64,000 nucleotides of DNA from Sphingopyxis lindanitolerans (lineage in GTDB: Bacteria > Pseudomonadota > Alphaproteobacteria > Sphingomonadales > Sphingomonadaceae), in contig NZ_CM009578.1 of assembly GCF_002993885.1 (NCBI RefSeq), positions 2,021,751 to 2,085,750 of the forward strand, given 5' to 3'. The translations under genes and the position numbers were made by a program. The notes beneath the pieces were generated by a model. That model searched no databases and was not told the origin of the DNA. It saw only the letters and a list, made by a program, of their open reading frames with translations. Of this stretch, positions 55,271-64,000 are shown in pieces (position 1 is the stretch's first letter; each line of letters starts with the position of its first letter).

Positions 55271-58200
55271 ATGTCGCGCGTTTTCATCGATCGGCCGATC
55301 TTCGCCTGGGTGCTGGCAATCGTCGTCATGCTCGGCGGGCTCGGCGCGCTCTTTTCGCTGCCGATCGAACAATATCCCGACATCGCGCCGGCGCAGGTCA
55401 ACATCCGCGCAAGCTATCCGGGCGCGTCGGCCGAAGCGATCGAGAACAGCGTCACCCAGGTGCTCGAACAGCAGCTCACCGGCATCGACGGCCTGCTCTA
55501 TTTCAGTTCGCAGTCGAGTTCGCGCGGCCAGGCGAGCATCACCGCCATCTTCGCCAAGGGCACCGACCCCGACATCGCGCAGGTGCAGGTGCAGAACAAG
55601 ATCGCCTCGGCAATCTCGCGCCTGCCGCAACAGGTGCAAAGCCAGGGCATCCGCGTCAACAAGGCCAATTCGGACACGCTGCTGCTCGTCGGCGTCTATG
55701 ACACCACCGACACGCGGTCGTTCCCGGACGTATCCGATTATCTGTCGTCGAACATCCAGGATCCGCTGTCGCGTGTCGAGGGGGTCGGCGACGTCAATGT
55801 CTTCGGATCGCCGCACGCGATGCGCATCTGGCTCAACCCGCAGCGCCTCGCCGCCGTGTCGCTGATGCCCGGCGACGTCGTCAGCGCGATCACGGCGCAG
55901 AATGCCGAGGTCGCCGCGGGCGAGGTCGGCGGCACCCCGGCGCCGAAAGGCCAGATGCTCAACGCGACGGTGACCGCGCAATCGCGGTTGCAGACCGCCG
56001 AGCAGTTCGAGAATATCGTGCTCAAGACGCTGCCCGACGGGTCGAGCGTGCGGATCAGGGATGTCGCGCGGGTCGAGATCGGCGCCGAAAATTACGCGAC
56101 GATCATCCGCATCAACGGCCACCCCGGCGCGGGCATGTCGATTTCGCTGTCGCCCGGGTCCGACGCACTCGAAACCGCCGACCGCGTCAAGGCGCGGATG
56201 GAGGAATTGTCCGCCGATTTCCCCGACGGCCTCTCCTATAGCTATGCCAACGACACGACCGCCTTCATCAAATTGTCGGTCAGCGAGGTGCGAAAATCCT
56301 TGCTCGAGGCGATCATCCTCGTCGTCCTCGTCATGTTCGTCTTCCTGCAAAGCTGGCGGGCGGTGCTGATCCCGGCGATCGCGGTGCCGGTCGTGCTGCT
56401 CGGCACCTTCGGCATCTTCTATATCGCGGGCTTCACGATCAACACGCTGACTCTGTTCGGGCTGACGCTCGCGATCGGCCTGCTCGTCGACGACGCGATC
56501 GTCGTCGTCGAGAATGTCGAGCGACTGATGGAAGAAAATCCGGGCATGTCGGCGCGCGATGCGACGATCGAATCGATGAAGGAATTGCAGGTCGCGCTGG
56601 TCGCGATCGCGCTCGTGCTGTCGGCGGTGTTCCTGCCGATGGCCTTTTTCGGCGGATCGACGGGGGTCATCTATCGCCAATTCTCGGTCACCATGGTCTC
56701 GGCGATGGCGCTGTCGGTGCTCGTCGCCCTGATCCTCAGCCCCGCGTTGACCTCGACCCTCCTGAAAGCGCGCGCGGCGCATGGCGAAGAACGCGAGCGC
56801 CCGCATCGTTTCCCGCGCACCCACGCCATGATAAAGCGCGCACGGGACGGCTTCAACACGCGCTTCGACCAGGCGGTGAAACGCTATGTCGGCAGCGTGA
56901 CCAAGGTCGTCGATCGCAAATGGCGTTTCCTGGGCATCTATGTCCTCATCGTGGCGCTGCTCGCGGTGATGTTCGTGCGGTTGCCGGGCGGCTTCCTGCC
57001 GAACGAGGATCAGGGCCGCGTCTCGGTCCAGTTCCGCCTGCCCGCGGGCGCGACGCAGGAACGCACGCTCGCGGTGCGCGACCAGGTCGAAAAATATCTG
57101 CTCACGCAGGAAAAGGCGAATGTCGATGCGCTGTTCCTCGTCACCGGCGGCGGCGGCGGCGCGGCGGCCGGGCAGAACACCGGCCAGGGTTTCATCAACC
57201 TCGTCGATTGGGATTCGCGGCCGGGCAAGGAGAATAGCGCCGACGCGATCGCCGACCGCGCGCGCAAGGCGCTGTCGGGCCTTCGCGACGCGCAGGTCTT
57301 TGCGCTCGTCCCCGGCGCGGTGCGCGGCCTTGGCGACACCTCGGGCTTTACGATGGAGTTCCAGAACCGCAGCGGGATGAGCCGCGAGCAATTCGCCGCG
57401 GCGCGCGACCGGCTGCTCGACATGGCGAACGCCAATCCGAAACTGACCTCGGTCCGCCTGTCCGACCTTCCCGACGTCGCGACGCTGAAGATCGATGTCG
57501 ATACCCAGCGGCTGACCGCGTACGGCCTGAGCAACAGCGACGTGAACAGCACGCTGGCGACCGCCTGGGGTGGGCGCTACGTCAACGACTTCATCGACAA
57601 GGGCCGCGTCAAGCGCGTCTATGTCCAGGGCGATTCGCAATATCGCGCCAGCCCTGAGGATCTCGGCCAATGGTATGTCCGCTCGTCGAGCGGCCAGATG
57701 TCGCCCTTTTCGGCCTTCGCCGACATCGGCTGGTCGACGACGCCGGCCAGCACCTCGCGCTTTCAGGGCGTCCCCGCCTTCGAAATCTCGGGCCAGCCCG
57801 CGGCGGGCACCAGTTCGGGCGAGGCGATGGACGAGATGGAGCGGATGGCCGCCGAAATCCCCGGCACCAGCGTCGCCTGGGCGGGCTCTTCCTATCAGGA
57901 GCGGCTGTCGTCGGGGCAGGCGCCCTTGCTCTATGGCCTGTCGCTACTCGTCGTCTTCCTCTGCCTCGCCGCGCTTTACGAAAGCTGGTCGATCCCGCTC
58001 GCGGTGCTGCTGATCATTCCGCTCGGCCTCGTCGGATCAGTGTTCGCGGTGACGCTGCGCGGGCTGGAGAATGACGTCTATCTCCAGATCGGCCTGCTGA
58101 CGACGATGGGGCTCGCGGCGAAGAATGCGATCCTGATGATCGAGTTCGCCGAGCAGGAGGAACGCAAGGGCAAGCGCGTCATCGAGGCGGCGATCGCGGC

Positions 58201-58480
58201 GGCGCGCATCCGCCTGCGCCCGATCCTGATGACCAGCTTCGCCTTCATCTTCGGCGTGATGCCGCTCGCGATCGCGACCGGCGCCGGGGCGAACAGCCGC
58301 GTCGCGATCGGCACCGCGGTGATCGGCGGCATGCTGACCGCGGCCTTGCTCGCGATCTTCTTCATCCCGCTGTTCTTCGTTCTCGTCCGCCGCGGCGTGC
58401 GCGACGGGCTTGCGGCCTTGCGCCAGCGCTTCGGCAAGAAGGGCGACGGCGCGGAAACGCTGGCGGGAGAGGAAGCATGA
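55271..58480 (+). CDS. RND multidrug efflux permease (HAE1 family)
   Basis: A 1069-residue pump with an N-terminal helix (FIDRPIFAWVLAIVVMLGGL), large periplasmic loops (AITAQNAEVAAGEVGGTP) and the proton-relay Asp pair in LLVDDAIVVVENVERLMEENPG (about residue 406), then the second half of the repeat (AVLLIIPLGLVGSVFAVTLRG, GLAAKNAILMIEFAEQ, RIRLRPILMTSFAFIFGVMPLAIA). It matches the AcrB/MexB group. It works as a trimer in the inner membrane. Its stop overlaps the outer-membrane gene start (ATGA). Substrate unknown. Confidence 0.95.
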   Translation: MSRVFIDRPIFAWVLAIVVMLGGLGALFSLPIEQYPDIAPAQVNIRASYPGASAEAIENSVTQVLEQQLTGIDGLLYFSSQSSSRGQASITAIFAKGTDPDIAQVQVQNKIASAISRLPQQVQSQGIRVNKANSDTLLLVGVYDTTDTRSFPDVSDYLSSNIQDPLSRVEGVGDVNVFGSPHAMRIWLNPQRLAAVSLMPGDVVSAITAQNAEVAAGEVGGTPAPKGQMLNATVTAQSRLQTAEQFENIVLKTLPDGSSVRIRDVARVEIGAENYATIIRINGHPGAGMSISLSPGSDALETADRVKARMEELSADFPDGLSYSYANDTTAFIKLSVSEVRKSLLEAIILVVLVMFVFLQSWRAVLIPAIAVPVVLLGTFGIFYIAGFTINTLTLFGLTLAIGLLVDDAIVVVENVERLMEENPGMSARDATIESMKELQVALVAIALVLSAVFLPMAFFGGSTGVIYRQFSVTMVSAMALSVLVALILSPALTSTLLKARAAHGEERERPHRFPRTHAMIKRARDGFNTRFDQAVKRYVGSVTKVVDRKWRFLGIYVLIVALLAVMFVRLPGGFLPNEDQGRVSVQFRLPAGATQERTLAVRDQVEKYLLTQEKANVDALFLVTGGGGGAAAGQNTGQGFINLVDWDSRPGKENSADAIADRARKALSGLRDAQVFALVPGAVRGLGDTSGFTMEFQNRSGMSREQFAAARDRLLDMANANPKLTSVRLSDLPDVATLKIDVDTQRLTAYGLSNSDVNSTLATAWGGRYVNDFIDKGRVKRVYVQGDSQYRASPEDLGQWYVRSSSGQMSPFSAFADIGWSTTPASTSRFQGVPAFEISGQPAAGTSSGEAMDEMERMAAEIPGTSVAWAGSSYQERLSSGQAPLLYGLSLLVVFLCLAALYESWSIPLAVLLIIPLGLVGSVFAVTLRGLENDVYLQIGLLTTMGLAAKNAILMIEFAEQEERKGKRVIEAAIAAARIRLRPILMTSFAFIFGVMPLAIATGAGANSRVAIGTAVIGGMLTAALLAIFFIPLFFVLVRRGVRDGLAALRQRFGKKGDGAETLAGEEA

Positions 58481-59889
58481 CGCGAACGCCGTTCCTGCTG
58501 ATCGCGGCCCCGCTGCTCCTTGCGGGCTGCTCGCTCGCGCCGAAAACGGCGCTCCCCGCGCCGCCGGTGCCGCAAAGCTGGCCGGTCGGCGACGCCTATC
58601 TCCTCCAAAGCGAGGAAGCGCTGCCGATCCTGTCGTACAAGACGATCTTCACCGACGCGCGGCTGCAAGGTCTTGTCGATCAGGCGCTGGCGAACAATCG
58701 CGACCTGCGCGTCGCTTATGCCAATGTCGCCGCGGCGCGGGCGCAGGCGCGGGTCAGCCGCGCCGGGCAATTTCCCGCGCTCGGCGTCAGCGCGGGCGCG
58801 GGCTATTCGGACTCGGGCGGCAATGGCGCTGGAAGTGGTGGGGGCAGCGGCGATTTCTCGCTGCGCGGCGGGGTCACCGCGTTCGAACTCGACCTGTTCG
58901 GCCGCCTCGCCAATGCCGCCGAGGCCGATCGCAACAGCGCGCTCGCGACCGAAGCGGCGTCGCGCACGGTGCGGCTGGCGCTGATCGCCGACCTCGCCAA
59001 CGCCTGGGCGGCCTATGGCGCCGACCGCGACCTGCTCAAGATCGCCGAGGATACCGCCGCCAATGCGCGCGAAAGCGTCCGGCTGACCCAGGCGCGGCTC
59101 GACGGCGGCGTCGCGCCGCGCACCGACCTGCGCCAGGCCGAACAGATTCTCGCGACCGCCGAGGCTTCGATCGCGCAGCAGAAAACCGCGCTCGCGCAGG
59201 ACGAAAATCTGATCCGGCTGCTCGTCGGTTCCGATATCGACCGCGCGCAGCTTCCCGCGGGGCTCGCCGAGGTGACGCCGGGCGTCGTATCGCTCCCCGC
59301 CGGGGTCAATTCGCAAATCCTGCTGCGCCGCCCCGACGTGATCGAGGGCGAATATCGCCTGCGCGCCGCCAACGCCGATATCGGCGTCGCGCGCGCACGA
59401 TTGTTCCCGACGATCTCGCTGACCGGACTGCTCGGCTTTGCGAGCGACGCGCTGTCGAGCCTGTTCGACGGCGGATCATTCAATTGGTCGGCGGGCGGCG
59501 ACGCGAGCGCGACGATCTTCGACTTCGGCGGCCGCGGCGCCGGGGTCGACGTGACCAAGGCGCAGCGCGACGCAGCGCTCGCAAGCTATGAGGGCGCGAT
59601 CCAAACCGCCTTTCGCGAGGTAGCCGATGCGCTCGCGGTGCAGGGCACGATTGCGGAGCGCGTCCGCGCCGCGGCGGCGAATACGGCGGCAGCGGCCGAC
59701 ACCGCGATGCTCACCGATGCGCGCTACAAGGGCGGGGTCGACAGCTTCCTCGCCAGCCTCGACGCGCAGCGCAGCCTCTATGCGGCGCGGCGCAGCGAGA
59801 TCGGCACCGGGTTGCTGCTCGTGCAAACGCGAATCGCGCTGTTCCGGGCGCTGGGCGGCGACAGCGGCGCGGGAAACAAAACCCCCTAA
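58477..59889 (+). CDS. Outer-membrane efflux lipoprotein (NodT/OprM family)
   Basis: A 470-residue lipoprotein (lipobox LLLAGC, Cys near residue 18) with the paired TolC-like helical repeats (RVAYANVAAARAQARVSRAGQFP, AQNLAQ-like helices AEQILATAEASIAQQKTALAQDENLIRLLVG) and NodT-type motifs (RPDVIEGEYRLRAANADIGVARARLFPTISLTGLLG). It forms the trimeric exit channel for the pump. Third gene of the operon; a strong hairpin follows. Confidence 0.93.
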   Translation: MTRTPFLLIAAPLLLAGCSLAPKTALPAPPVPQSWPVGDAYLLQSEEALPILSYKTIFTDARLQGLVDQALANNRDLRVAYANVAAARAQARVSRAGQFPALGVSAGAGYSDSGGNGAGSGGGSGDFSLRGGVTAFELDLFGRLANAAEADRNSALATEAASRTVRLALIADLANAWAAYGADRDLLKIAEDTAANARESVRLTQARLDGGVAPRTDLRQAEQILATAEASIAQQKTALAQDENLIRLLVGSDIDRAQLPAGLAEVTPGVVSLPAGVNSQILLRRPDVIEGEYRLRAANADIGVARARLFPTISLTGLLGFASDALSSLFDGGSFNWSAGGDASATIFDFGGRGAGVDVTKAQRDAALASYEGAIQTAFREVADALAVQGTIAERVRAAAANTAAAADTAMLTDARYKGGVDSFLASLDAQRSLYAARRSEIGTGLLLVQTRIALFRALGGDSGAGNKTP

Positions 59890-59894
59890 TCCCC

Positions 59895-59928
59895 CTTCGT
59901 CATTCCCGCTGGCGCGGGAATGACGAAG
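59895..59928. terminator. 15-bp perfect hairpin after the efflux operon (REP-type)
   Basis: CTTCGTCATTCCCGC (59895-59909) and GCGGGAATGACGAAG (59914-59928) form a perfect stem with a TGGC loop. Sequence matches the half-element at 3651-3672. It likely terminates the efflux operon, though it has no clear T-tract. Confidence 0.65.
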
Positions 59929-59951
59929 CTGTTCCTGGCTTGACAATCCCA

Positions 59952-59984
59952 GTTCCAAAAGCGCTATTGGAACAAATCAGGAAC
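59952..59984 (+). promoter_or_regulatory. LexA (SOS) box before imuA
   Basis: GAAC-AAATCAG-GAAC (59970-59984) is the reverse-strand form of the alphaproteobacterial LexA box GTTC-N7-GTTC. GTTCCAA (59952-59958) and TTGGAAC (59967-59973) form a further inverted repeat. It ends five bases before the imuA ATG, so LexA binding would block transcription. Confidence 0.85.
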
Positions 59985-59989
59985 ATATA

Positions 59990-60778
59990 ATGCGCGAGTC
60001 GTCCCCCCAACTCGCCGCGCTGCGCCGTCGCGTCGCGCGGCTCGCCGCCGATGGCGGCGTGGCAAGCCGTCCGGCGGGCGGCGGGCTGGCGTCCGGCTGT
60101 GCCGCCTTCGACGCGGCGCTCGGCGGCGGGCTCGCCGTCGGGCGGGTGCATGAATTTTTCGCCGCCGACGCGCTCGACGGGACGAACGCCGCTGCCTTCG
60201 CGGCGCTGCTCGCGCTGCGCACGCCGGGCAAGGCGCCGCTGGTCTGGCTGCGCACCATCGACGCCGCGCGCCGCACCGGCTCTATCCATGCGCCGGGCAT
60301 CGCCGAACTCGGCGGCGATCCCGACCGGCTGCTGCTCGTCGAGACCCCCGACCCCAAAATGCTGCTCGCCTGCGCGAATGATGCGATCCGCTGCGCCGGA
60401 TCGGCGGCGGTGATCGTCGAAAGCTGGGGCAGGTTTCCGTTGCTCGACCTCACCGCCGGACGCCGCCTCGCGCTCGGCGCACGCGATGCGGGCACCAGTT
60501 TGTTGATGCTCCGCCTCAACGCCGCGCCTGTGCCGAGCGTTGCCGAAACGCGCTGGAGCGTCGCCGCCGCCCCGTCGCGCGCCCTCGAAGCCGACGCCCC
60601 CGGCGCCCCCGCCTTCGACCTCGAACTATTGCGCTGGCGCGCCGGACCCGCCGGGATGCGCTGGCGGCTGGACTGGAACCATGACCAAAATTGCTTCGGG
60701 GAAGCGGCGCTATCTGGCGCTGTTCTTCCCCTGGCTGCCCGCCGAGCGGCTCTGCCGCACGGCGCCGCGGCTGCCTGA
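59990..60778 (+). CDS. imuA: ImuA, RecA-like accessory protein of the mutasome
   Basis: A 262-residue protein with a degenerate RecA-like ATPase core (CAAFDAALGGGLAVGRVHEFFAAD, VWLRTIDAARR, SAAVIVESWGRFPLLDLTAGRRLALGA). ImuA is thought to localise the ImuB-DnaE2 complex at damaged DNA. The overlap with imuB is large (98 bases), since imuB starts inside the 3' end. SOS control is clear from the LexA box. The Walker A motif is poorly conserved, as is usual for the family. Confidence 0.9.
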   Translation: MRESSPQLAALRRRVARLAADGGVASRPAGGGLASGCAAFDAALGGGLAVGRVHEFFAADALDGTNAAAFAALLALRTPGKAPLVWLRTIDAARRTGSIHAPGIAELGGDPDRLLLVETPDPKMLLACANDAIRCAGSAAVIVESWGRFPLLDLTAGRRLALGARDAGTSLLMLRLNAAPVPSVAETRWSVAAAPSRALEADAPGAPAFDLELLRWRAGPAGMRWRLDWNHDQNCFGEAALSGAVLPLAARRAALPHGAAAA

Positions 60779-62231
60779 CGCGCCCCTCGTCTTCGCCGAA
60801 AAGCGGCGCGGCGCGCTTTGCATCGCGGACGTCGACCCGGCGGCGCGCGGCGCGGGCCTCACGCCCGGCAGGCCGCTCGCCGACGCGCGCGCGCGGGTGC
60901 CCGATCTGATCGTCGTTCCGCACGATCCGGCCGCCGACCATGACTGGCTCGACCGGCTCGCGCTCGGGTGCAATCGCTATACGCCGCTCGTCGCGCTCGA
61001 TGCTCCGGGCGGGCTGATCCTCGACATCGCGGGCGCCGCGCATCTGTTCGGCGGCGAGGCCGGGCTGATCGCCGATGCCGAAATGCGCCTGTCACGGCTC
61101 GGCATGACCGTGCGGCCTGCGCTTGGCCCGACCGCCGACGCCGCCCGCGCGCTCGCGCGCTACCAGACCCGCCCCGCGCCCGATGAGGCGCAGGCGATCC
61201 GCCGCCTGCCCGTCGCCGCGCTCGAGCTCGGGGCCGAAGCGACGACCGCGCTCGTCCGCGCCGGGCTGAAGACGATCGGCGACCTTGCGAGCCGCCCGAT
61301 GGCGGCGATCGCCGCGCGTTTCGGCGCCGGCGCCGCGACCGCGCTCCGCCGCATCCTCGGCGACGCGCCGAGCCCGCTCGACCCGCGCATCGCGCCGCCG
61401 CCCATCGCCGTCGATCGCCGCTTCGCCGAACCGCTCGGCAGCAGCGCGCACGCGGCCAAGGTGCTGGCCGAACTCGCCGACGAAGCGATCGCGATGCTGG
61501 GCGAACGCGGCAAGGGCGGGCGGCATTTTCGCGCAACCTTCTTTCGCAGCGACGGGCTGGCGCGCAGCATCGCGGTCGAGACCGGCCAGGCGACGCGCGA
61601 CACCCGCCTTGTCATGCGCCTGTTCGCCGAACGGATGGACGGGCTCGCCGACCCGCTCGACCCCGGCTTCGGCTTCGACATGATCCGCCTTGCGGTGCCG
61701 CGGCTCGAAGCGCTCGGCGCCCACCAGTTGAAACTCGAAGGCGGCGCGGTGCGGGCTTCGGATCAGGGGGCGGCGATCGACGCGCTGGTCGACCGGCTGA
61801 CGACGCGGCTCGGCCGCGAGCGGGTCAGAACGTTGCGCGCCGCCGACACGCATATTCCCGAACAGGCGCAACTCGCGCTCCCCGCGATCGACGCCCCCAC
61901 ACCCTCGCCATGGCCCACACCCGAACCCGGCGAGCCGCCGCTGCGCCCCTTCCACCTCTTCGATCCGCCGCAGCCGATCGAGGTGATCGCCGAAGTTCCC
62001 GACGGCCCGCCGCACCAGTTCCGCTGGCGCCAGCGCGCGCACGCCGTGCGCCGCTACGAAGGCCCCGAACGCATCGCCGCCGAATGGTGGCGCCGCCGCG
62101 ACAACGCCGGGCTGACGCGCGATTATTACCGCGTCGAGGATGTCCAGGGCCGCCGCTACTGGCTCTTCCGCCACGGCCTCTATGACGAAAAGGCCGATCC
62201 GCGCTGGTATATCCACGGACTGTTCGCATGA
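60681..62231 (+). CDS. imuB: ImuB, Y-family polymerase-like accessory protein
   Basis: A 516-residue Y-family DNA-polymerase homolog lacking the catalytic acidic residues (LDIAGAAHLFGGEAGLIADAE where SIDE-type residues stand in active enzymes). It has the helix-hairpin-helix-like thumb (ELGAEATTALVRAGLKTIGDLA) and a clamp-binding-like QAQLALP (about residue 393). The long C-terminal tail contains RDNAGLTRDYYRVEDVQGRRYWLFRHGLY. ImuB connects DnaE2 to the beta clamp and RecA. The start lies inside imuA; the stop overlaps dnaE2 (ATGA). Confidence 0.92.
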   Translation: MTKIASGKRRYLALFFPWLPAERLCRTAPRLPDAPLVFAEKRRGALCIADVDPAARGAGLTPGRPLADARARVPDLIVVPHDPAADHDWLDRLALGCNRYTPLVALDAPGGLILDIAGAAHLFGGEAGLIADAEMRLSRLGMTVRPALGPTADAARALARYQTRPAPDEAQAIRRLPVAALELGAEATTALVRAGLKTIGDLASRPMAAIAARFGAGAATALRRILGDAPSPLDPRIAPPPIAVDRRFAEPLGSSAHAAKVLAELADEAIAMLGERGKGGRHFRATFFRSDGLARSIAVETGQATRDTRLVMRLFAERMDGLADPLDPGFGFDMIRLAVPRLEALGAHQLKLEGGAVRASDQGAAIDALVDRLTTRLGRERVRTLRAADTHIPEQAQLALPAIDAPTPSPWPTPEPGEPPLRPFHLFDPPQPIEVIAEVPDGPPHQFRWRQRAHAVRRYEGPERIAAEWWRRRDNAGLTRDYYRVEDVQGRRYWLFRHGLYDEKADPRWYIHGLFA

Positions 62232-64000
62232 GCGAGCAAGCTGTCGAACCCGGTTTCGCCGAACTGGTCGCCGCGACCAATTACAGTTTCCTGCGCGGCG
62301 CCTCGCACCCCGCCGAAATGGTGGCGGAAGCGATCGCCCTTGGCCTGAGCGGCATCGGCATCGCCGACCGCAACAGCGTCGCGGGGGTGGTGCGGGCGCT
62401 GACCGGGCTGCGCAAGCTGCGCGAAGGTGCCGCAGAGGAAGGAATAGACCTTCCCGACATAAAACTCGTCGTCGGTGCCCGACTGGTCTTCGACGACGGC
62501 ACGCCCGACATCATCGCCTATCCGACCACGCGCCATGGTTGGGGCCGGCTGACGCGGATGCTCACGATCGGCAATCGCCGCACCACAAAGGGCGATTGCG
62601 TTATGAAGCTCGAAAATCTGCTGATCCATTGCGAGGATATGATCCTGATCGCGATGGCGGCCGAAAAGGATGAGGCCGTGTTGCTCCGCCTGGCCGCGGT
62701 CGCACCGGACTCGCTGTGGCTTGGGGCTACAATGCCAAGAGGCGGCAGCGATCGCCGACGCCTCTCGCGGTTAAGCGCCTTGGCAGACCGTGTCGGCATT
62801 CCGATGCTCGCGACGAACGACGCGCTTTACGCCACGCGCGAACAGCGGCCGCTCCACGATGTCATCACCTGCATCCGCGAGGGCACGAACTTAGGCGATG
62901 CCGGCCGCCTGCTCCGAGCCAATGGCGAGCGTCACCTGAAGTCGCCGCAGGAAATGCGACGACTCTTCCGCACATGCCCCGAGGCGGTCGACGAAAGCGC
63001 GAAAATACTCGATCGCATCGATTTTTCGCTGAGAGACCTGGAGTATGAATATCCGCACGAGCCGGTCCCCGAAGACTGGGAACCCCAAAGCTGGCTCGAA
63101 CATATGGTGATGGAAGCCGCGAACAAACTTCATCCGGGCGGGTTGCCCGACCGTTGGCAGGCGGCGCTCGATGAAGAGCTCGGCCTTATCAGTAAATGCA
63201 AATTCGCCTGCTACTTCCTGACCGTCCACGACATCGTAAATTTCGCCCGCACGCAAGACCCGCCCATCCTTTGTCAGGGACGCGGTTCGGCGGCGAATTC
63301 GCTCGTCTGTTATCTGCTCGAAATCACCTCGATCGACCCCATTGCCAATAACCTCCTCTTCACGCGCTTCCTGTCCGAGGAACGGCGCGAGCCACCCGAT
63401 ATCGACGTCGATTTCGAGCATGAGCGGCGCGAAGAGGTGATGCAATATGTCTATCGTCGTTACACACGGCGACGTGCGGGCATTGCCGCGACGGTGATCC
63501 ATTACCGCCCGCGCAGCGCGGTACGCGAGGTCGGCAAGGCGCTGGGACTCAGCGAGGATATCACGCAGCGACTCGCCGACACGACCTGGGGCAGCTGGGG
63601 CAGCGAGATGCCCATAGAACGGTTCGTCGAAGCGGGGCTGGACCCTGCGCAGGGCGATATTGCGCGACTGCAATGGATCGTCGCGCAGCTACTCACTTTC
63701 CCGCGCCACCTGTCGCAGCATGTCGGCGGCTATGTGCTGACCGAGGACCGGCTCGATGAGACGGTACCAATCCACAATGCCGCAATGGAGGACCGCACCT
63801 TCATCGAATGGGACAAGGACGACATCGACGAACTGGCTTTGATGAAGGTCGATGTGCTTGCGCTCGGGATGCTGACCTGCATCCGCAAATGTTTCGATCT
63901 GATGCGACTGTACGATCTGGGCGATCACAATCTCAAATCGCTCCCGGAAGAGGATCCGGACGTCTATGGCATGCTCTGCAAAGGCGACAGCATCGGCGTA
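62228..64000 (+). CDS. dnaE2: Error-prone DNA polymerase DnaE2 (partial, runs off the right edge)
   Basis: 591 codons are visible of a C-family polymerase that carries out translesion and induced mutagenesis synthesis. Its N-terminal PHP domain begins FAELVAATNYSFLRGASHPAEM; the catalytic core has CQGRGSAANSLVCYLLEITSIDP and PDIDVDFEHERREE (catalytic Asp pair, about residues 390-396). ATGA overlaps the imuB stop, so all three genes of the cassette are coupled under the LexA box. After about 200 bases the codon use shifts to lower GC and rare codons such as ATA, AGA and TTA, suggesting recombination with a foreign allele. The C terminus is outside the window. Confidence 0.95.
   Translation, partial: MSEQAVEPGFAELVAATNYSFLRGASHPAEMVAEAIALGLSGIGIADRNSVAGVVRALTGLRKLREGAAEEGIDLPDIKLVVGARLVFDDGTPDIIAYPTTRHGWGRLTRMLTIGNRRTTKGDCVMKLENLLIHCEDMILIAMAAEKDEAVLLRLAAVAPDSLWLGATMPRGGSDRRRLSRLSALADRVGIPMLATNDALYATREQRPLHDVITCIREGTNLGDAGRLLRANGERHLKSPQEMRRLFRTCPEAVDESAKILDRIDFSLRDLEYEYPHEPVPEDWEPQSWLEHMVMEAANKLHPGGLPDRWQAALDEELGLISKCKFACYFLTVHDIVNFARTQDPPILCQGRGSAANSLVCYLLEITSIDPIANNLLFTRFLSEERREPPDIDVDFEHERREEVMQYVYRRYTRRRAGIAATVIHYRPRSAVREVGKALGLSEDITQRLADTTWGSWGSEMPIERFVEAGLDPAQGDIARLQWIVAQLLTFPRHLSQHVGGYVLTEDRLDETVPIHNAAMEDRTFIEWDKDDIDELALMKVDVLALGMLTCIRKCFDLMRLYDLGDHNLKSLPEEDPDVYGMLCKGDSIGV

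Noticed and set aside
53414..57670. A 1418-codon open frame on the minus strand
   Set aside because: It is antisense to the dxs end, adaptor and RND pump. High-GC third-position effects leave such frames open; the sequence is Arg/Asp/Gly-rich with no domain, and the sense genes are clear.

Overview
The window is a high-GC, gene-dense bacterial chromosome segment. The protein set, with egtBD, imuAB-dnaE2 with an alphaproteobacterial-type LexA box, a possible EcfG-like promoter, many acyl-CoA dehydrogenases and NodT-type efflux, points to an alphaproteobacterium of the Sphingomonadales. Sphingopyxis or a close relative is my best guess. I see no tRNA, rRNA, insertion sequence, prophage or CRISPR array. 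Both ends cut genes: an M23 peptidase on the left and dnaE2 on the right.

Layout. 0-6.4 kb: a minus-strand set (M23 peptidase, DUF2093, xseA) divergent from purD, then a membrane-anchored helix-hairpin-helix protein, an orphan HTH protein and a CorC/HlyC-type membrane protein. 6.5-13 kb: an OmpA lipoprotein, then a tightly overlapped minus-strand run (queuosine-precursor transporter, argB, YggT, folD, an NTF2-like protein, MarC) divergent from a NupC-type nucleoside transporter. 13-20 kb: a beta/gamma-crystallin-like secreted protein, an MliC-like lipoprotein, epoxide hydrolase, 3-hydroxyacyl-CoA dehydrogenase, the ergothioneine pair egtB-egtD and a PduO-type cobalamin adenosyltransferase. 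20-26 kb: GluQRS, an HNH nuclease, YbaY lipoprotein, ppc and a lipoprotein behind a near-perfect palindrome.

26-42 kb is a catabolic region: six SDR, alcohol dehydrogenase or related oxidoreductase genes, a probable heteromeric acyl-CoA dehydrogenase pair, a third ACAD whose catalytic Glu is replaced by Asp, an aminoglycoside-phosphotransferase-like kinase, two tandem GPH/MFS transporters, a class-C beta-lactamase-fold esterase and a FadB-like bifunctional enzyme. The Asp-type ACAD plus kinase pair recalls ACAD10/11 and the lva levulinate pathway, which phosphorylate and then eliminate 4-hydroxyacyl-CoA. Two promoters here carry the same TTTACG(T/C)-AA inverted repeat, suggesting shared MerR (LiuR-like) control. 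42-50.5 kb is an almost complete valine-degradation operon (ACAD, enoyl-CoA hydratase, HIBCH, mmsB, mmsA) with passenger genes and a divergent LysR regulator. 50-60 kb holds MipA/OmpV, dxs and a three-gene RND efflux operon. 60-64 kb is the imuA-imuB-dnaE2 SOS mutagenesis cassette.

Intergenic spaces carry many REP-like inverted repeats of several families. One G-rich hairpin family sits directly at three start regions. The most interesting points are the split ACAD11-like module, the shared palindromic operators, the GGTG-N16-CACC operator and a low-GC membrane-protein gene embedded in the valine operon. No clearly new system stands out; most of the window is ordinary chromosomal content.
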